Below, piece after piece: positions 1 through 8,115 of a stretch of DNA of 19,312 nt. The stretch lies in NCBI GenBank assembly GCA_964556665.1, contig CAZKXU010000067.1, positions 1 to 19,312 of the forward strand. The letters are read 5' to 3'. Positions within the stretch are counted from its first letter, which is position 1; every line of letters starts with the position of its first letter. The stretch is from CAZKXU01 sp964556665. GTDB lineage: Bacteria > Bdellovibrionota_C > UBA2361 > CAZKXU01. A program made the position numbers and the translations under genes. The notes below the pieces were generated by a model. It was not told where the DNA came from. It saw only the letters and a list, made by a program, of their open reading frames with translations, and ran no database searches.

Positions 1-103
1 GATTTTCCGACTGAGAAGCGTGACAAGGTGGGGCAACGATGTGATGCTAGACGTAAAAAAACTTATTTGGAGGAGCACTAGTGCACTGAAAACTCAGTTT
101 TCT

Positions 104-179
104 ACTGGGACCGCGGGCTTCCAGCCCGCAAACGAACTAGATGCTACTTCGTTGCGGGCTGGAAGCCCGCGGTCCCAGT
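104..179. repeat. REP-like palindromic repeat, copy 1
   Basis: This is a long GC-rich inverted repeat. Positions 104-131 are perfectly complementary to 152-179 (28 bp). The stem continues after a one-base bulge with 133-135 pairing 149-151, leaving a 13-nt loop. It is much richer in GC than its surroundings. A related but diverged palindrome lies at 17906-17975 with the same layout (outer TGGGA, inner GCCCGCAA), which points to a dispersed REP-like family. Such families are often spread by RAYT-type Y1 transposases, but none is in this window. The right edge supplies part of the stop codon of the ABC-F gene, so the hairpin sits at the 3' end of the lipid A operon and may act as a transcript end or stabiliser. 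Confidence 0.85.
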
Positions 180-2002
180 TAACAAATAAGTTCCGCTCTT
201 TTTCTCTCTAATTCGGAGTTAGCCTGCTCCAGATCTTCAAAAGCAATTTCTATCTGTTTTTTTACCTCTCCTAGCTTTTTTGAGGAAGCGGTGATTTTGC
301 CAATATTAGAAACCTGTGAGGCTTCTGCTATCTCTCTCTCAAGCAGTTTAATTTCAGCCTCGTATTTACAGATCTTATTCTCAATCGTTGAGACTTTGCG
401 CTCATAAATGTTTAGCTCCTTGGCCTTTTCGCCTGGTGAGGGGGCTCTTTGTTTACGATTATTATTATTGTTAGATTGATTACTTTTGCCGCCCCCACTA
501 GAGCTCATCTCAGTTTCATCTCCCCAGCCTTCTTTCTCTAGGAAGTAATCATAGCCATCCTCGATCAGATGTGGTGATTCGCCCTGAAAAACGATTAAAC
601 GGGTGGCCAGCTCACGCAGTAGAAGCTCGCTATGGGTAACCATAATTAAGGCGCCATCATAGGTCTTAATGCTCTCTATAAGCGCTTCGATCGATTGCAT
701 ATCGAGATGGTTTGTCGGCTCGTCAAGAATCAATAGATTGGTTGGCTCTGCTAAAATCTTACCAAGCAGAACCCGACTTTTTTCTCCGCCAGAAAGGACA
801 GAGATCTTTTTTAATGCATCATCCCCGCTAAACATCATCGTTCCACAGATACCGCGAATCTTAGTGCGCTCTAGTTTAGGATTAACACTGCTGATCTCCT
901 GCTCAATAGTATGTTGATTATGCAGCCTGGCGATATTGGTCTGGCCGAAATAACCTATTTTTGCATTTTGGCTTAATACAACTTTGCCGGAGCTAGGAGG
1001 AAGTTCAGCGCAAAAAAGGCGTAAAAGAGTGGATTTCCCTTTACCATTCTTACCGATGATGCCGATCCGATCACTTTTACCAACCACCAGACTAAGATTG
1101 TCAATTAATTGAGGTCCTTCCGGATAGGCAAACGAGAGCTCATTTACCTCCAACACGCTCTTGCCTGGGAAATGCGCCTCACAAAACCTAAAATCCAATA
1201 CCTCTACATCCTGCAATTCATCTTTCTTACCCATACGCTCAAGCGCCTTTATTTTGGACTGAACAAGTGTTGCTTTGCTTGCCTGAGCACGAAAACGGTT
1301 TATAAATGCCTCAAGATCCCGTCTTTTCTTCTCCTCATTAACCCTAGTTTTTTCATAGATCTCTTCATCTAATTTCACCTGTTGATAGAGCTTCTCGGTC
1401 CCGCCGGGCATTTTTCTTATGGCGCCGCGGTGAATCAACATGCTGGAGGTCGTAACGCCATCCATAAACAGTCGGTCATGCGAGATAAGTATTAACTCAT
1501 TACGCCAAGCTCTTAGAAAACTGGTTAGCCAACGCATCGAGACAATGTCTAGATAATTGGTAGGCTCATCTAATAATAATAAATTTGGCTCGGATAAGAG
1601 GAGCTTTGCTAGGTTAATACGGATCTGAAACCCACCGGAGAATTCGGCAGGTGCCTTCTCCATATCTGCTTCGCTAAATCCGAGACCTCCTAGCATTATT
1701 TCAGCTTTATACTGCTCATCATCACGGCTATCCTCAGGCAGGCCCAAGGCTGCTTCTTTAAGGATATTTGGCTCTGTGAAATTTAGATGCTGCGCTAAAT
1801 GTCCGACTCGATATCCGCGTGGTACAGTGATCGTACCGTCATCAGGATGTTCAGTGCCTAGAATTAGCTTAAAAAGGGTAGATTTGCCGCAGCCATTCCG
1901 GCCTACTAAGCCAAGCCTCTCTCCGGCAGTAAGGCTGAAGCTTACCTCCTCGAAAAGAATCTGGTCACCGTACACTTTTGTAAGAGAATTAACCTGTAAC
2001 AT
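179..2002 (-). CDS. ABC-F family ATPase (Uup/YdiF-like), soluble
   Basis: This is a 607-residue tandem ABC ATPase without membrane segments. Domain 1 has Walker A GRNGCGKST (34-42), signature SGGFQ (122-126), Walker B LLLLDEPTNYLD (141-152) and switch His175. Domain 2 has Walker A GKNGKGKST (317-325), LSGGEKSR (403-410), LLILDEPTNHLD (423-434) and His457. The charged helical linker around 205-265 matches the P-site tRNA-interaction motif of ABC-F ribosome factors. An Asn-rich spacer (508-515) leads to a C-terminal coiled coil (about 525-605), as in Uup/YdiF. The family acts on ribosomes, in translation rescue or antibiotic protection, not in transport. It lies 16 nt after lpxK with GAAGGG upstream of the ATG, so it is probably the last gene of the operon. 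Its TAA stop overlaps the outermost base of the REP-like palindrome. The exact subfamily is uncertain. Confidence 0.93.
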   Translation of the reverse strand: MLQVNSLTKVYGDQILFEEVSFSLTAGERLGLVGRNGCGKSTLFKLILGTEHPDDGTITVPRGYRVGHLAQHLNFTEPNILKEAALGLPEDSRDDEQYKAEIMLGGLGFSEADMEKAPAEFSGGFQIRINLAKLLLSEPNLLLLDEPTNYLDIVSMRWLTSFLRAWRNELILISHDRLFMDGVTTSSMLIHRGAIRKMPGGTEKLYQQVKLDEEIYEKTRVNEEKKRRDLEAFINRFRAQASKATLVQSKIKALERMGKKDELQDVEVLDFRFCEAHFPGKSVLEVNELSFAYPEGPQLIDNLSLVVGKSDRIGIIGKNGKGKSTLLRLFCAELPPSSGKVVLSQNAKIGYFGQTNIARLHNQHTIEQEISSVNPKLERTKIRGICGTMMFSGDDALKKISVLSGGEKSRVLLGKILAEPTNLLILDEPTNHLDMQSIEALIESIKTYDGALIMVTHSELLLRELATRLIVFQGESPHLIEDGYDYFLEKEGWGDETEMSSSGGGKSNQSNNNNNRKQRAPSPGEKAKELNIYERKVSTIENKICKYEAEIKLLEREIAEASQVSNIGKITASSKKLGEVKKQIEIAFEDLEQANSELERKRAELIC

Positions 2003-2018
2003 AACCTATAGTTACCCT

Positions 2019-3092
2019 TCACACCAAACGCTTTAGAATCTCAACAATAAATTTATCTTCCGGGTAAACCGTCAAATCAACCTTTAGAACATACACAGTA
2101 AATGGAGTATTGTCACTAACCTTAACAGCATCTTTTTCAGTACAGACTAGTGGCGCCCCACCTGCAGAATTATATATCGTCTCCAAATCGGCCTCCTGAA
2201 AATAATAATGGTCGGAGAAGCAGTAAGCTTTTCGTACTGTAAATCCAGCACTCTCTAAGGTATTCACGAATGCTTCACTATTGGCGATGGCTGTAAAAAC
2301 GACAACTTCACAAGGCTCTAAACGGGAGTTCTCCTTTAGGCTGTAGGCGCCAGCTATCTGAAGACTACTGCTATATATCGAGAGCGTATTGGGCAAGCTC
2401 TGCAGCAGGGTAGGAGAGAGAGTCTTTCTCTCGTCTAGTGGAGATCTCTTTGAAAGCATCAGTATCTCAGCCCGTCTAAGCGCTAAGGTGCGGTTCTCAC
2501 GAAATCTGCCCAAGGGTAGGAGTCTGCCAGCTATAAAATTATGCACAGCTGCATCAGTGGATATATCCTGTGTGACTATCTCTACGTTGCGCTTTAACCT
2601 GCGGTGCTGGAACCCATCATCCAAGATAATAATGTCATAAGCTTTACTCTCTTCAATAAATTTAACGCCACTAACTCTATCGCGCGCAACAACTACATCT
2701 AGTAAATATCGTTTAGTAAGCATTAAGGGCTCATCCCCAACAGCGTGGGCAGAATGTTGTGCTACAACTAGGAGTGGTCCAGCTTCAGATCCTCCATAGC
2801 CACGGGAGAGAACAACTGGTTTATAGCCACGTTGTTTTAAAGCCTTTGCCAAAAATATACAGAGCGGTGTTTTACCATTGCCGCCAGCTGTTAAATTTCC
2901 GATACTGATTACAGGAATATTAGATCTGTAGGAAGGTAAAACTGAGTAGTCGTACAGGCAGTTTCTTAGGTAAGTGATAGCGCCGTATAACTTAGCGAGA
3001 ACCCACAGCGCTGGGAAGAGTAGTCGCGCCAACGATCTTCTCCAGAATTCGCTCGCTGGCACCTCTAATTTTTGCTTCTGTGCGTTTTGCAT
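2019..3092 (-). CDS. lpxK: Tetraacyldisaccharide 4'-kinase
   Basis: LpxK phosphorylates the 4' position of the tetraacyl disaccharide-1-phosphate made by LpxB, at the inner face of the cytoplasmic membrane. The family signature is clear: the P-loop GNLTAGGNGKTP, then SRGYGG, the DDGFQHRRL motif, and the late FSDHYYF and TEKDAVK motifs. The N-terminal hydrophobic amphipathic stretch after EFWRRS is typical of its membrane anchor. The start is not settled. The reading frame is open up to an ATG at 3116. The ATG at 3092 has GGAG only 3 nt away, and a GTG at 3060-3062 would give a start just before PASEFWRR, which also fits the family. All three place the beginning inside the 3' end of waaA, so translation is probably coupled. 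The stop lies 16 nt before the ABC-F gene. Confidence 0.93.
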   Translation of the reverse strand: MQNAQKQKLEVPASEFWRRSLARLLFPALWVLAKLYGAITYLRNCLYDYSVLPSYRSNIPVISIGNLTAGGNGKTPLCIFLAKALKQRGYKPVVLSRGYGGSEAGPLLVVAQHSAHAVGDEPLMLTKRYLLDVVVARDRVSGVKFIEESKAYDIIILDDGFQHRRLKRNVEIVTQDISTDAAVHNFIAGRLLPLGRFRENRTLALRRAEILMLSKRSPLDERKTLSPTLLQSLPNTLSIYSSSLQIAGAYSLKENSRLEPCEVVVFTAIANSEAFVNTLESAGFTVRKAYCFSDHYYFQEADLETIYNSAGGAPLVCTEKDAVKVSDNTPFTVYVLKVDLTVYPEDKFIVEILKRLV

Positions 3093-4254
3093 TTGCTCCA
3101 ATTTCACTGAGTACATACGGCTTGCTCATTAACTCATCTAAGAGATTTGTAATATCAGTTATATCACTTATTCGAATACAGCCATTATTGGCTTCAAGCG
3201 ACCTAACGATAGATCTAATATTCTTAACATAAGGGCCAAGCACAATACAGGAGCCATAGAAAGCTGCTTCAAGAGGGTTATGTCCACCAAAATCCTCTAA
3301 AGAACCGCCAATAAAGGATAGCTGCGAAAACGAGTAGATAGCCTCAAGTTCACCTACTGTATCCAACAAGATCGTGTCTGCATCGACATTGGCTGCAGAA
3401 CGAGTCGCATAACTTATAGATAGTTTAAGCAATTCCGCTTCGAAATACGGCGCCTTCTCTAGATGTCGTGGTGCTACAATTAAATTAAAACGTGCCCCTG
3501 CAGCACGAGCCTGTTTGATTCCTTTAAACCAAAGAGCCTCCTCTCCAGGGCGCAGCGAACCTAAGGTTAGTACCGGCAAATCGTTACTAAAAAAAGTAGC
3601 TGCAAACCGTCGCGCTTCTTCGGCATCTCTAATCTTCGGTTCAAAATCATATTTTCCGTTTCCACAGATCTCAATCTGCGCAGGATCAGCCCCAAGCAAG
3701 AGAAAGCGATCTGCGCTCTCCTGGTCAGAAACACATAAGAGATCAACTTTACGGAGCAGTCGCGAGAAGAAAAAGCTAAGCAGGGAATATCTTCTTAACG
3801 TATAATCTGAGATCCTGCCGTTTACTAAGAATATCGGCACTTCTCTTCTTTTAAGGTAGGTGAGTAGGGCAGGCCAGATCTCAGTTTCAGCAAAGATAAA
3901 CTTTGAAATAGAAAGCTTACTAACTGCCAGGAAAATCCATGCAGGCGCATCGAAAGGCAGAAGCCGCAATATATGTGCCTCTCCTTCAGCGCGCCTTAGG
4001 CCAGTAACAGAGGTAGAGGTAAGCAGGATTCTTTGCTTTGGGAAGCGGCTGCGCCATAGTCTAATCAGTGGAATTATACCGTTTACCTCACCAAGGGATG
4101 CAGCATGAAACCAGATAACTTCACCTTCACTGTCGTTCAAATCCCATAAGCCGTAACGCTCCCAAAGACGGGCACGGCCGCGCGCACGCAACATAAATAA
4201 TGGGCAGGCTAAAAGCGAAACAAAAGTAGTCAGTATGGAATAAATAAACATCAT
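2992..4254 (-). CDS. waaA: 3-deoxy-D-manno-octulosonic acid (Kdo) transferase
   Basis: WaaA (KdtA) transfers Kdo from CMP-Kdo to lipid IVA and is a membrane-associated GT-B glycosyltransferase. The 420 residues match the family length. An N-terminal membrane helix (about 3-22) is followed by WFHAASLGEV (48-57), which contains the conserved catalytic Glu, then FAETEIWP, the LTLGSLRPGEE segment and the C-terminal GGSL...GGHNPLEAA motif with the GPY..N segment typical of the nucleotide-sugar site. The ATG follows the stop of the upstream acyltransferase gene by one base. The 3' end runs about 100 nt into lpxK in another frame. The sequence does not show how many Kdo residues it adds. Confidence 0.95.
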   Translation of the reverse strand: MMFIYSILTTFVSLLACPLFMLRARGRARLWERYGLWDLNDSEGEVIWFHAASLGEVNGIIPLIRLWRSRFPKQRILLTSTSVTGLRRAEGEAHILRLLPFDAPAWIFLAVSKLSISKFIFAETEIWPALLTYLKRREVPIFLVNGRISDYTLRRYSLLSFFFSRLLRKVDLLCVSDQESADRFLLLGADPAQIEICGNGKYDFEPKIRDAEEARRFAATFFSNDLPVLTLGSLRPGEEALWFKGIKQARAAGARFNLIVAPRHLEKAPYFEAELLKLSISYATRSAANVDADTILLDTVGELEAIYSFSQLSFIGGSLEDFGGHNPLEAAFYGSCIVLGPYVKNIRSIVRSLEANNGCIRISDITDITNLLDELMSKPYVLSEIGANAKRTEAKIRGASERILEKIVGATTLPSAVGSR

Positions 4255-4255
4255 A

Positions 4256-4981
4256 TTATTCTTGGGTGGCGCTCTTTAACTGTTGAACCTCGATACCTAC
4301 TCCACTATTCCCTACCAACTCCTCTCCTCGTAATGTGAGTTTCTGCATCTCAGCTTCAATATGTTGCCGCTGCAATTCAAATTGTTCAGCAGTGAGCTCT
4401 TGCGGCACATAGATTGGTTTAGATACTATACCAACTAATTTGGCAAAGGGCTTCGCTAACAGTAGACTATCCCAGCTACCAAACTCCCATGCAGAGTTGG
4501 CACTTACTGTAATAAGGAATAACGGAGCGCCGGTAATAGAAGCCAATTTAACTATCCCTTCCTTTACTACATATTTTGGACCGCGCGGTCCATCAGGAGT
4601 TATGACTGCCGTGCCTCCTAAGCGTATGATCTTACGCAGTTCTACCAAGGCAGCAGCTCCGCGACGGCTGGAGGAGCCTTGCACCGAGCCTACACCAAAA
4701 AACTCCATAACTTTAGAAATTATGCGGCCATCCTTATGAGCGCTAGTAAGCGCCTTTATTATCCTAATCTGTAATGGCTCACGAAAATGAGTGTAGAAAA
4801 ACGGCACTATCAGTAGGCGGTTATGCCAGAATAGAAGTATTCTTGCTCCAGGCGGTAACTGCTCATTAATGGGCATTTCCATTTTCTGCCAACGGTAGGT
4901 AAACGCTATAAGCTTCAAAAGTGCTGTACCAAGTGTGGCAATAGCCAATATCTTAAACTTCTCAAACAACTTAGTTAGCAA
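4256..4981 (-). CDS. lpxJ: DUF374 lysophospholipid acyltransferase-like protein (LpxJ-type lipid A acyltransferase)
   Basis: The family motifs are complete: FWHNRLL, TSAHKDGRI, GSSSRRGAAAL, TPDGPRGP and VKEGIVKLA. These define the DUF374 branch of acyltransferases. Members in Campylobacter and Helicobacter (LpxJ) are known late lipid A acyltransferases that can act without prior Kdo addition. Its place between msbA and waaA supports the same job here, and no LpxL/LpxM homologue is visible. The frame is open to 5089, but a perfect AGGAGG (4988-4993) sits 6 nt before a TTG at 4981. That start gives 241 residues and an 11-nt overlap with the upstream stop, so it is preferred over the ATGs at 5020 and 5032, for which I see no comparable ribosome site. 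A hydrophobic N-terminal segment should anchor it to the inner membrane. Acyl donor and position are unknown. Confidence 0.87.
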   Translation of the reverse strand: MLTKLFEKFKILAIATLGTALLKLIAFTYRWQKMEMPINEQLPPGARILLFWHNRLLIVPFFYTHFREPLQIRIIKALTSAHKDGRIISKVMEFFGVGSVQGSSSRRGAAALVELRKIIRLGGTAVITPDGPRGPKYVVKEGIVKLASITGAPLFLITVSANSAWEFGSWDSLLLAKPFAKLVGIVSKPIYVPQELTAEQFELQRQHIEAEMQKLTLRGEELVGNSGVGIEVQQLKSATQE

Positions 4982-7880
4982 TGGCCACCTCCTCAGTTGG
5001 TTCTCTAAACTGAAGCGCATGCAGTTTCGCATACTCACCGCTGTTGCGTAACAACTCAAGATCGGTGCCAACCTCAACAATACGTCCATCCTTAAGAACT
5101 ACAATTTTATCTGCATTGCGTACTGTTGAGAGACGATGTGCTATGATGATCGATGTGCGCCCTGCCTCTAATGCCTCTATGGCACGTTGAACCTCCTGTT
5201 CGGCACGATTGTCGAGAGATGCGGTGGCTTCATCCAGAATCAGAATTGGTGCATTCTTTAATACTGCACGAGCAATGGCGATCCTCTGTCTTTCGCCTCC
5301 TGAAAGAGCGAAGCCGCTTTCGCCAACCATAGTCTGAAAACCATGCGGTAGGGCTGTTATGAAATCATAAGCATATGCAATACGAGCTGCCTCATAAATA
5401 TCCTCAGCGCTGGCTTCCGGGTTTCCATATGCAATATTGTTAAAAATCGTGTCGTTAAAAAGGAATGTATGCTGTGAAACCATGGCGATACGTGATCTAA
5501 GATCCAAGAGCTTAAGGTCTCGAACATTTACTCCGCCAATTAATACCTCTCCTGCGCTTGTATCAATAAAGCGCGGTATTAGGTCAACCAAGGTGCTTTT
5601 GCCAGATCCGGAGAATCCCACCAGAGCAATTTTGCCCTTTTCCGGTACCACTAAATTGATATTTTCCAAGGCTGCATTCTCTCCATTATAAGAGAAAAAT
5701 ACATTATTAAATCTGATCTCATTTGATGGTGGTAAGGACCGCTCCTGCACAGGATCCTTGATTGGTGATTCTTGGTCTAATATCTCAAATATTCTGTCAG
5801 CTCCAGCTAATCCCTGCTGTACAGTACTATTTACTCGGGAGAGCTTCTTAAACGGATCATAAAGAAGAAAAACAGAGAGTAGAAAGGCTATAAAATCACC
5901 CTGAGTTCTAAGTCCTCCAATGACTGAATAGCCGCCGTAAATAATAACACCTGAGATCGCTACAGCGGCCAGGATTTCATTGATAGGACCGCTAATAGCA
6001 CGCGCCAGCTCACTCCTAACAAAGGTTTGTGTAAGATTCTGATTCTCTGCTTGAAAACGTCTGCTTTCAAAAGACTCTCGACCAAATATCTTCACAACAC
6101 GGATGCCAAGCATGCTGCCCTGCAGCAGTGCGCTAAGTTTTCCTATAGCTTCCTGGCCAACACGGCTTAATTTTCTAACTTTCCTCCCGAAACGGTAGAC
6201 AGGATAGATGCCAACCGGGAATACAAGCAGTGCAATTGCGGCAAGTGCAGGATCAAGATAAAGAGCGGCTATTACAAGCGCAACTATACGCAATGCATCT
6301 CGTACCACCGCTGCCACAGAATCTGTAAGCAATGTGCGCAACAGAACTACATCACCGGTTACACGAGCTACCAGGTCTGCCGATGGGTTTCGAATGTAAA
6401 AATCCGGGGCAAATGTAAGGAATTTTCTCTCTAAATCATTTCGTATGTCGCGCACAACATAGTGACCGATGCGAGCCATTAAAAACTGCTGTCCGAAGTC
6501 AGTGACTGCGCGGAGCGCTGCAAATCCGATTAAAACTAAGGGCAGCATATATAGGAGTGTTGTATCCCGGTTAGTAAAGACACCATCAAGAATAGATTTT
6601 ACGAGAAAAGGCATGATTCCATCAGAGGCACCAAAGATCGCCATGCATAGGAGCGCAATTAAAAATTGGAGTTTATATGGAGAAAGATAGTTGAACATGC
6701 GGGTAAATGATCTGTTTTCAACAGTAGGTTTGGCTGCGGTTTCCATTATTAGCTTTGCTGCCCGACCAGCCACAGTTCCTAATCTATTTGCATTTGCCTC
6801 TGCTGGCATAAGTGTAAGTACTGATTGTTTTAATCCCTGTTCAACTTTAGATCTTCTATCACGGTTATACAGTAAAGATCCGAGCTCTGTTGCGATACTG
6901 CGAGGCGTAACTTGCTCCTGCAGAAGCTCCATTACAGTGTCAGGCCTTAGGATATTTACAAGTGAAAACTGCTTAATATTAACCAGTTTTCTCACTAAAA
7001 ATGCTGAACTCTTAGAAGCGGTATATAGCATCACAAATGGGAGACCACAGATTGCAGCCTCTAGATTATTAGTGCCTGATTTTAGCACTGCAGCTTCTGA
7101 GAGCTTGAATAGATCTAATGCTGGTCCGCGGTAAGTCTTAACATCTGTGCCTAATGCAGGCAGCGCTTCGTTATACCCTTGCGGCAGGACTATGCATGCT
7201 TGCAGTTCAGGGTGCTCGCTACGAAGCTCTTCGTAGCCTGCCAAGATCAACGGCAGATGGCGATTTATCTCAGTGCTACGGCTCCCGGGCAGCAGCGTGA
7301 CAAGCGGGCGTTCAGGGCTTAATCCAAGCTCTGATAAAAGATTTGCGCGATTAGGAAACTTATGAGCAAGCACCTCGTCTACTGAAGGATTACCAAGATA
7401 CGCTATATTTTTATATCCTCTGGTGCGATAAAACTCCTCTTCAAATGGAAAGAGAGCAATAACCTGATCGACATACTTTTTAATTTTTTTAATCCGTTTT
7501 TCACGCCAAGCCCAGAGTTTAGGAGGAATGTAATAAACTACCTTAATACCTAACTTTTTAGCTTCACGAGCAAGTCTTAGGTTAAAATCAGGATAATCGA
7601 TTATAATTAGAAGATCAGGCCTCCAACTGCGCATTAGTAAGCGTTGCTCATTAAAAGCCTGACGGATTAATCTGATCGATCCAATTAACTCAGTAAATCC
7701 CATCAGCGAGGCTAGGCTCTCTGAATCAGTTACAGTTTCAACACCGGCAGCACGTAGATGTGCTCCGCCCATTCCTTTAAAGATTGCAGTACTGTCTAAA
7801 TCTAAGAGTTCCTTAACAAGCGCAGCTCCATGTTTATCAGCAGATAGCTCACCTGCAGAGATCTGTATTTTTACTGTCAT
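4971..7880 (-). CDS. LpxB-MsbA fusion: lipid-A-disaccharide synthase joined to lipid A ABC flippase
   Basis: One uninterrupted 969-codon frame encodes two lipid A proteins. Residues 1 to about 378 are LpxB, which condenses UDP-diacylglucosamine with lipid X. Visible motifs are AGELSADKHGA (the usual SGD reads SAD), GMGG, IDYPDFN, PPKLWAWREKR, LPGSRSTEI and SGTNNLEAA. Residues from about 391 to 969 are a full MsbA-type half transporter. Membrane segments lie near 406-425, 443-465, 531-560 and 640-675. The ATPase has Walker A GFSGSGKST (755-763), Q-loop VSQ (801-803), LSGGERQR (859-866), Walker B ILILDEAT (879-886) and His915. Each part is close to its usual full length, and the linker is only about 12 residues. 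The codons for Met380 and Met395 lack an upstream ribosome site. It is the first gene of the minus-strand operon. MsbA works as a dimer, so the flippase should carry two synthase domains. Confidence 0.93.
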   Translation of the reverse strand: MTVKIQISAGELSADKHGAALVKELLDLDSTAIFKGMGGAHLRAAGVETVTDSESLASLMGFTELIGSIRLIRQAFNEQRLLMRSWRPDLLIIIDYPDFNLRLAREAKKLGIKVVYYIPPKLWAWREKRIKKIKKYVDQVIALFPFEEEFYRTRGYKNIAYLGNPSVDEVLAHKFPNRANLLSELGLSPERPLVTLLPGSRSTEINRHLPLILAGYEELRSEHPELQACIVLPQGYNEALPALGTDVKTYRGPALDLFKLSEAAVLKSGTNNLEAAICGLPFVMLYTASKSSAFLVRKLVNIKQFSLVNILRPDTVMELLQEQVTPRSIATELGSLLYNRDRRSKVEQGLKQSVLTLMPAEANANRLGTVAGRAAKLIMETAAKPTVENRSFTRMFNYLSPYKLQFLIALLCMAIFGASDGIMPFLVKSILDGVFTNRDTTLLYMLPLVLIGFAALRAVTDFGQQFLMARIGHYVVRDIRNDLERKFLTFAPDFYIRNPSADLVARVTGDVVLLRTLLTDSVAAVVRDALRIVALVIAALYLDPALAAIALLVFPVGIYPVYRFGRKVRKLSRVGQEAIGKLSALLQGSMLGIRVVKIFGRESFESRRFQAENQNLTQTFVRSELARAISGPINEILAAVAISGVIIYGGYSVIGGLRTQGDFIAFLLSVFLLYDPFKKLSRVNSTVQQGLAGADRIFEILDQESPIKDPVQERSLPPSNEIRFNNVFFSYNGENAALENINLVVPEKGKIALVGFSGSGKSTLVDLIPRFIDTSAGEVLIGGVNVRDLKLLDLRSRIAMVSQHTFLFNDTIFNNIAYGNPEASAEDIYEAARIAYAYDFITALPHGFQTMVGESGFALSGGERQRIAIARAVLKNAPILILDEATASLDNRAEQEVQRAIEALEAGRTSIIIAHRLSTVRNADKIVVLKDGRIVEVGTDLELLRNSGEYAKLHALQFREPTEEVAIAN
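4988..4993 (-). promoter_or_regulatory. Ribosome binding site deciding the lpxJ start
   Basis: AGGAGG on the minus strand, inside the last codons of lpxB-msbA, lies six bases before a TTG codon. It is the best Shine-Dalgarno match noticed in the lipid A operon. It argues that the acyltransferase starts at 4981 with a TTG and is translationally coupled to the end of the fusion gene. Confidence 0.7.
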
Positions 7881-7922
7881 ATAGTTGATGCACTACCTCT
7901 GTTTCTGTTCATCCTAGCCTGT

Positions 7923-7947
7923 ATTTCTCATACGAAGTATGAGAAAT
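7923..7947. repeat. Perfect hairpin in the lpxB-msbA leader region
   Basis: Two 11-bp arms, 7923-7933 and 7937-7947, are perfectly complementary around a GAA loop. A weaker outer pair, CCTGTA (7918-7923) and TACAGG (7968-7973), encloses it together with a GCGGGCA segment that recalls the REP-like repeats. If the promoter at 8047-8074 is used, this hairpin lies in the 5' untranslated RNA of the lipid A operon, about 45-75 nt before the start codon. It could be regulatory or a decayed repeat. There is no U-tract on either side, so a terminator is unlikely. Confidence 0.7.
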
Positions 7948-8046
7948 GCGGGCAAGAGACTCAAGCCTACAGGTGTATAATTCTTGTGGAACTGGAGCAC
8001 ACTGCCCCTTTTATAGGCCCACAACTGAGTCTTTCCCAAATTCGTC

Positions 8047-8074
8047 ATTATATCATTTGACAATCATTAAGTAA
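8047..8074 (-). promoter_or_regulatory. Extended -10 sigma-70 type promoter for the lipid A operon
   Basis: Reading the minus strand, TGATATAAT is a perfect extended -10 element (8047-8055). TTACTT (8069-8074) lies 16 bp upstream as a weak -35. This would start transcription near 8040 and give a leader of about 160 nt before lpxB-msbA. A perfect TTGACA on the plus strand (8057-8062) lies inside the same element and could serve the divergent asmA-like gene, but only a poor -10 follows it. If both are used, the two promoters overlap and would compete. Confidence 0.5.
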
Positions 8075-8115
8075 CTTATTTAGACTATCGAAAACTTCTT
8101 TATTTTCAATTGGTT

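Noticed and set aside
75..101. GCACTAGTGC palindrome and ACTGA-N4-TCAGT hairpin followed by TTT, as a terminator
   Set aside because: Stems are only 5 bp and the neighbouring gene to the left is unseen, so no terminator call is justified.
20..211. 63-codon plus-strand frame at the window start
   Set aside because: It runs through the REP-like palindrome and into the antisense of the ABC-F gene; its sequence is explained by the repeat.
5032..5089. Longer start for the DUF374 acyltransferase
   Set aside because: It would overlap the fusion gene by more than 100 nt, with no ribosome site comparable to the AGGAGG before TTG 4981.
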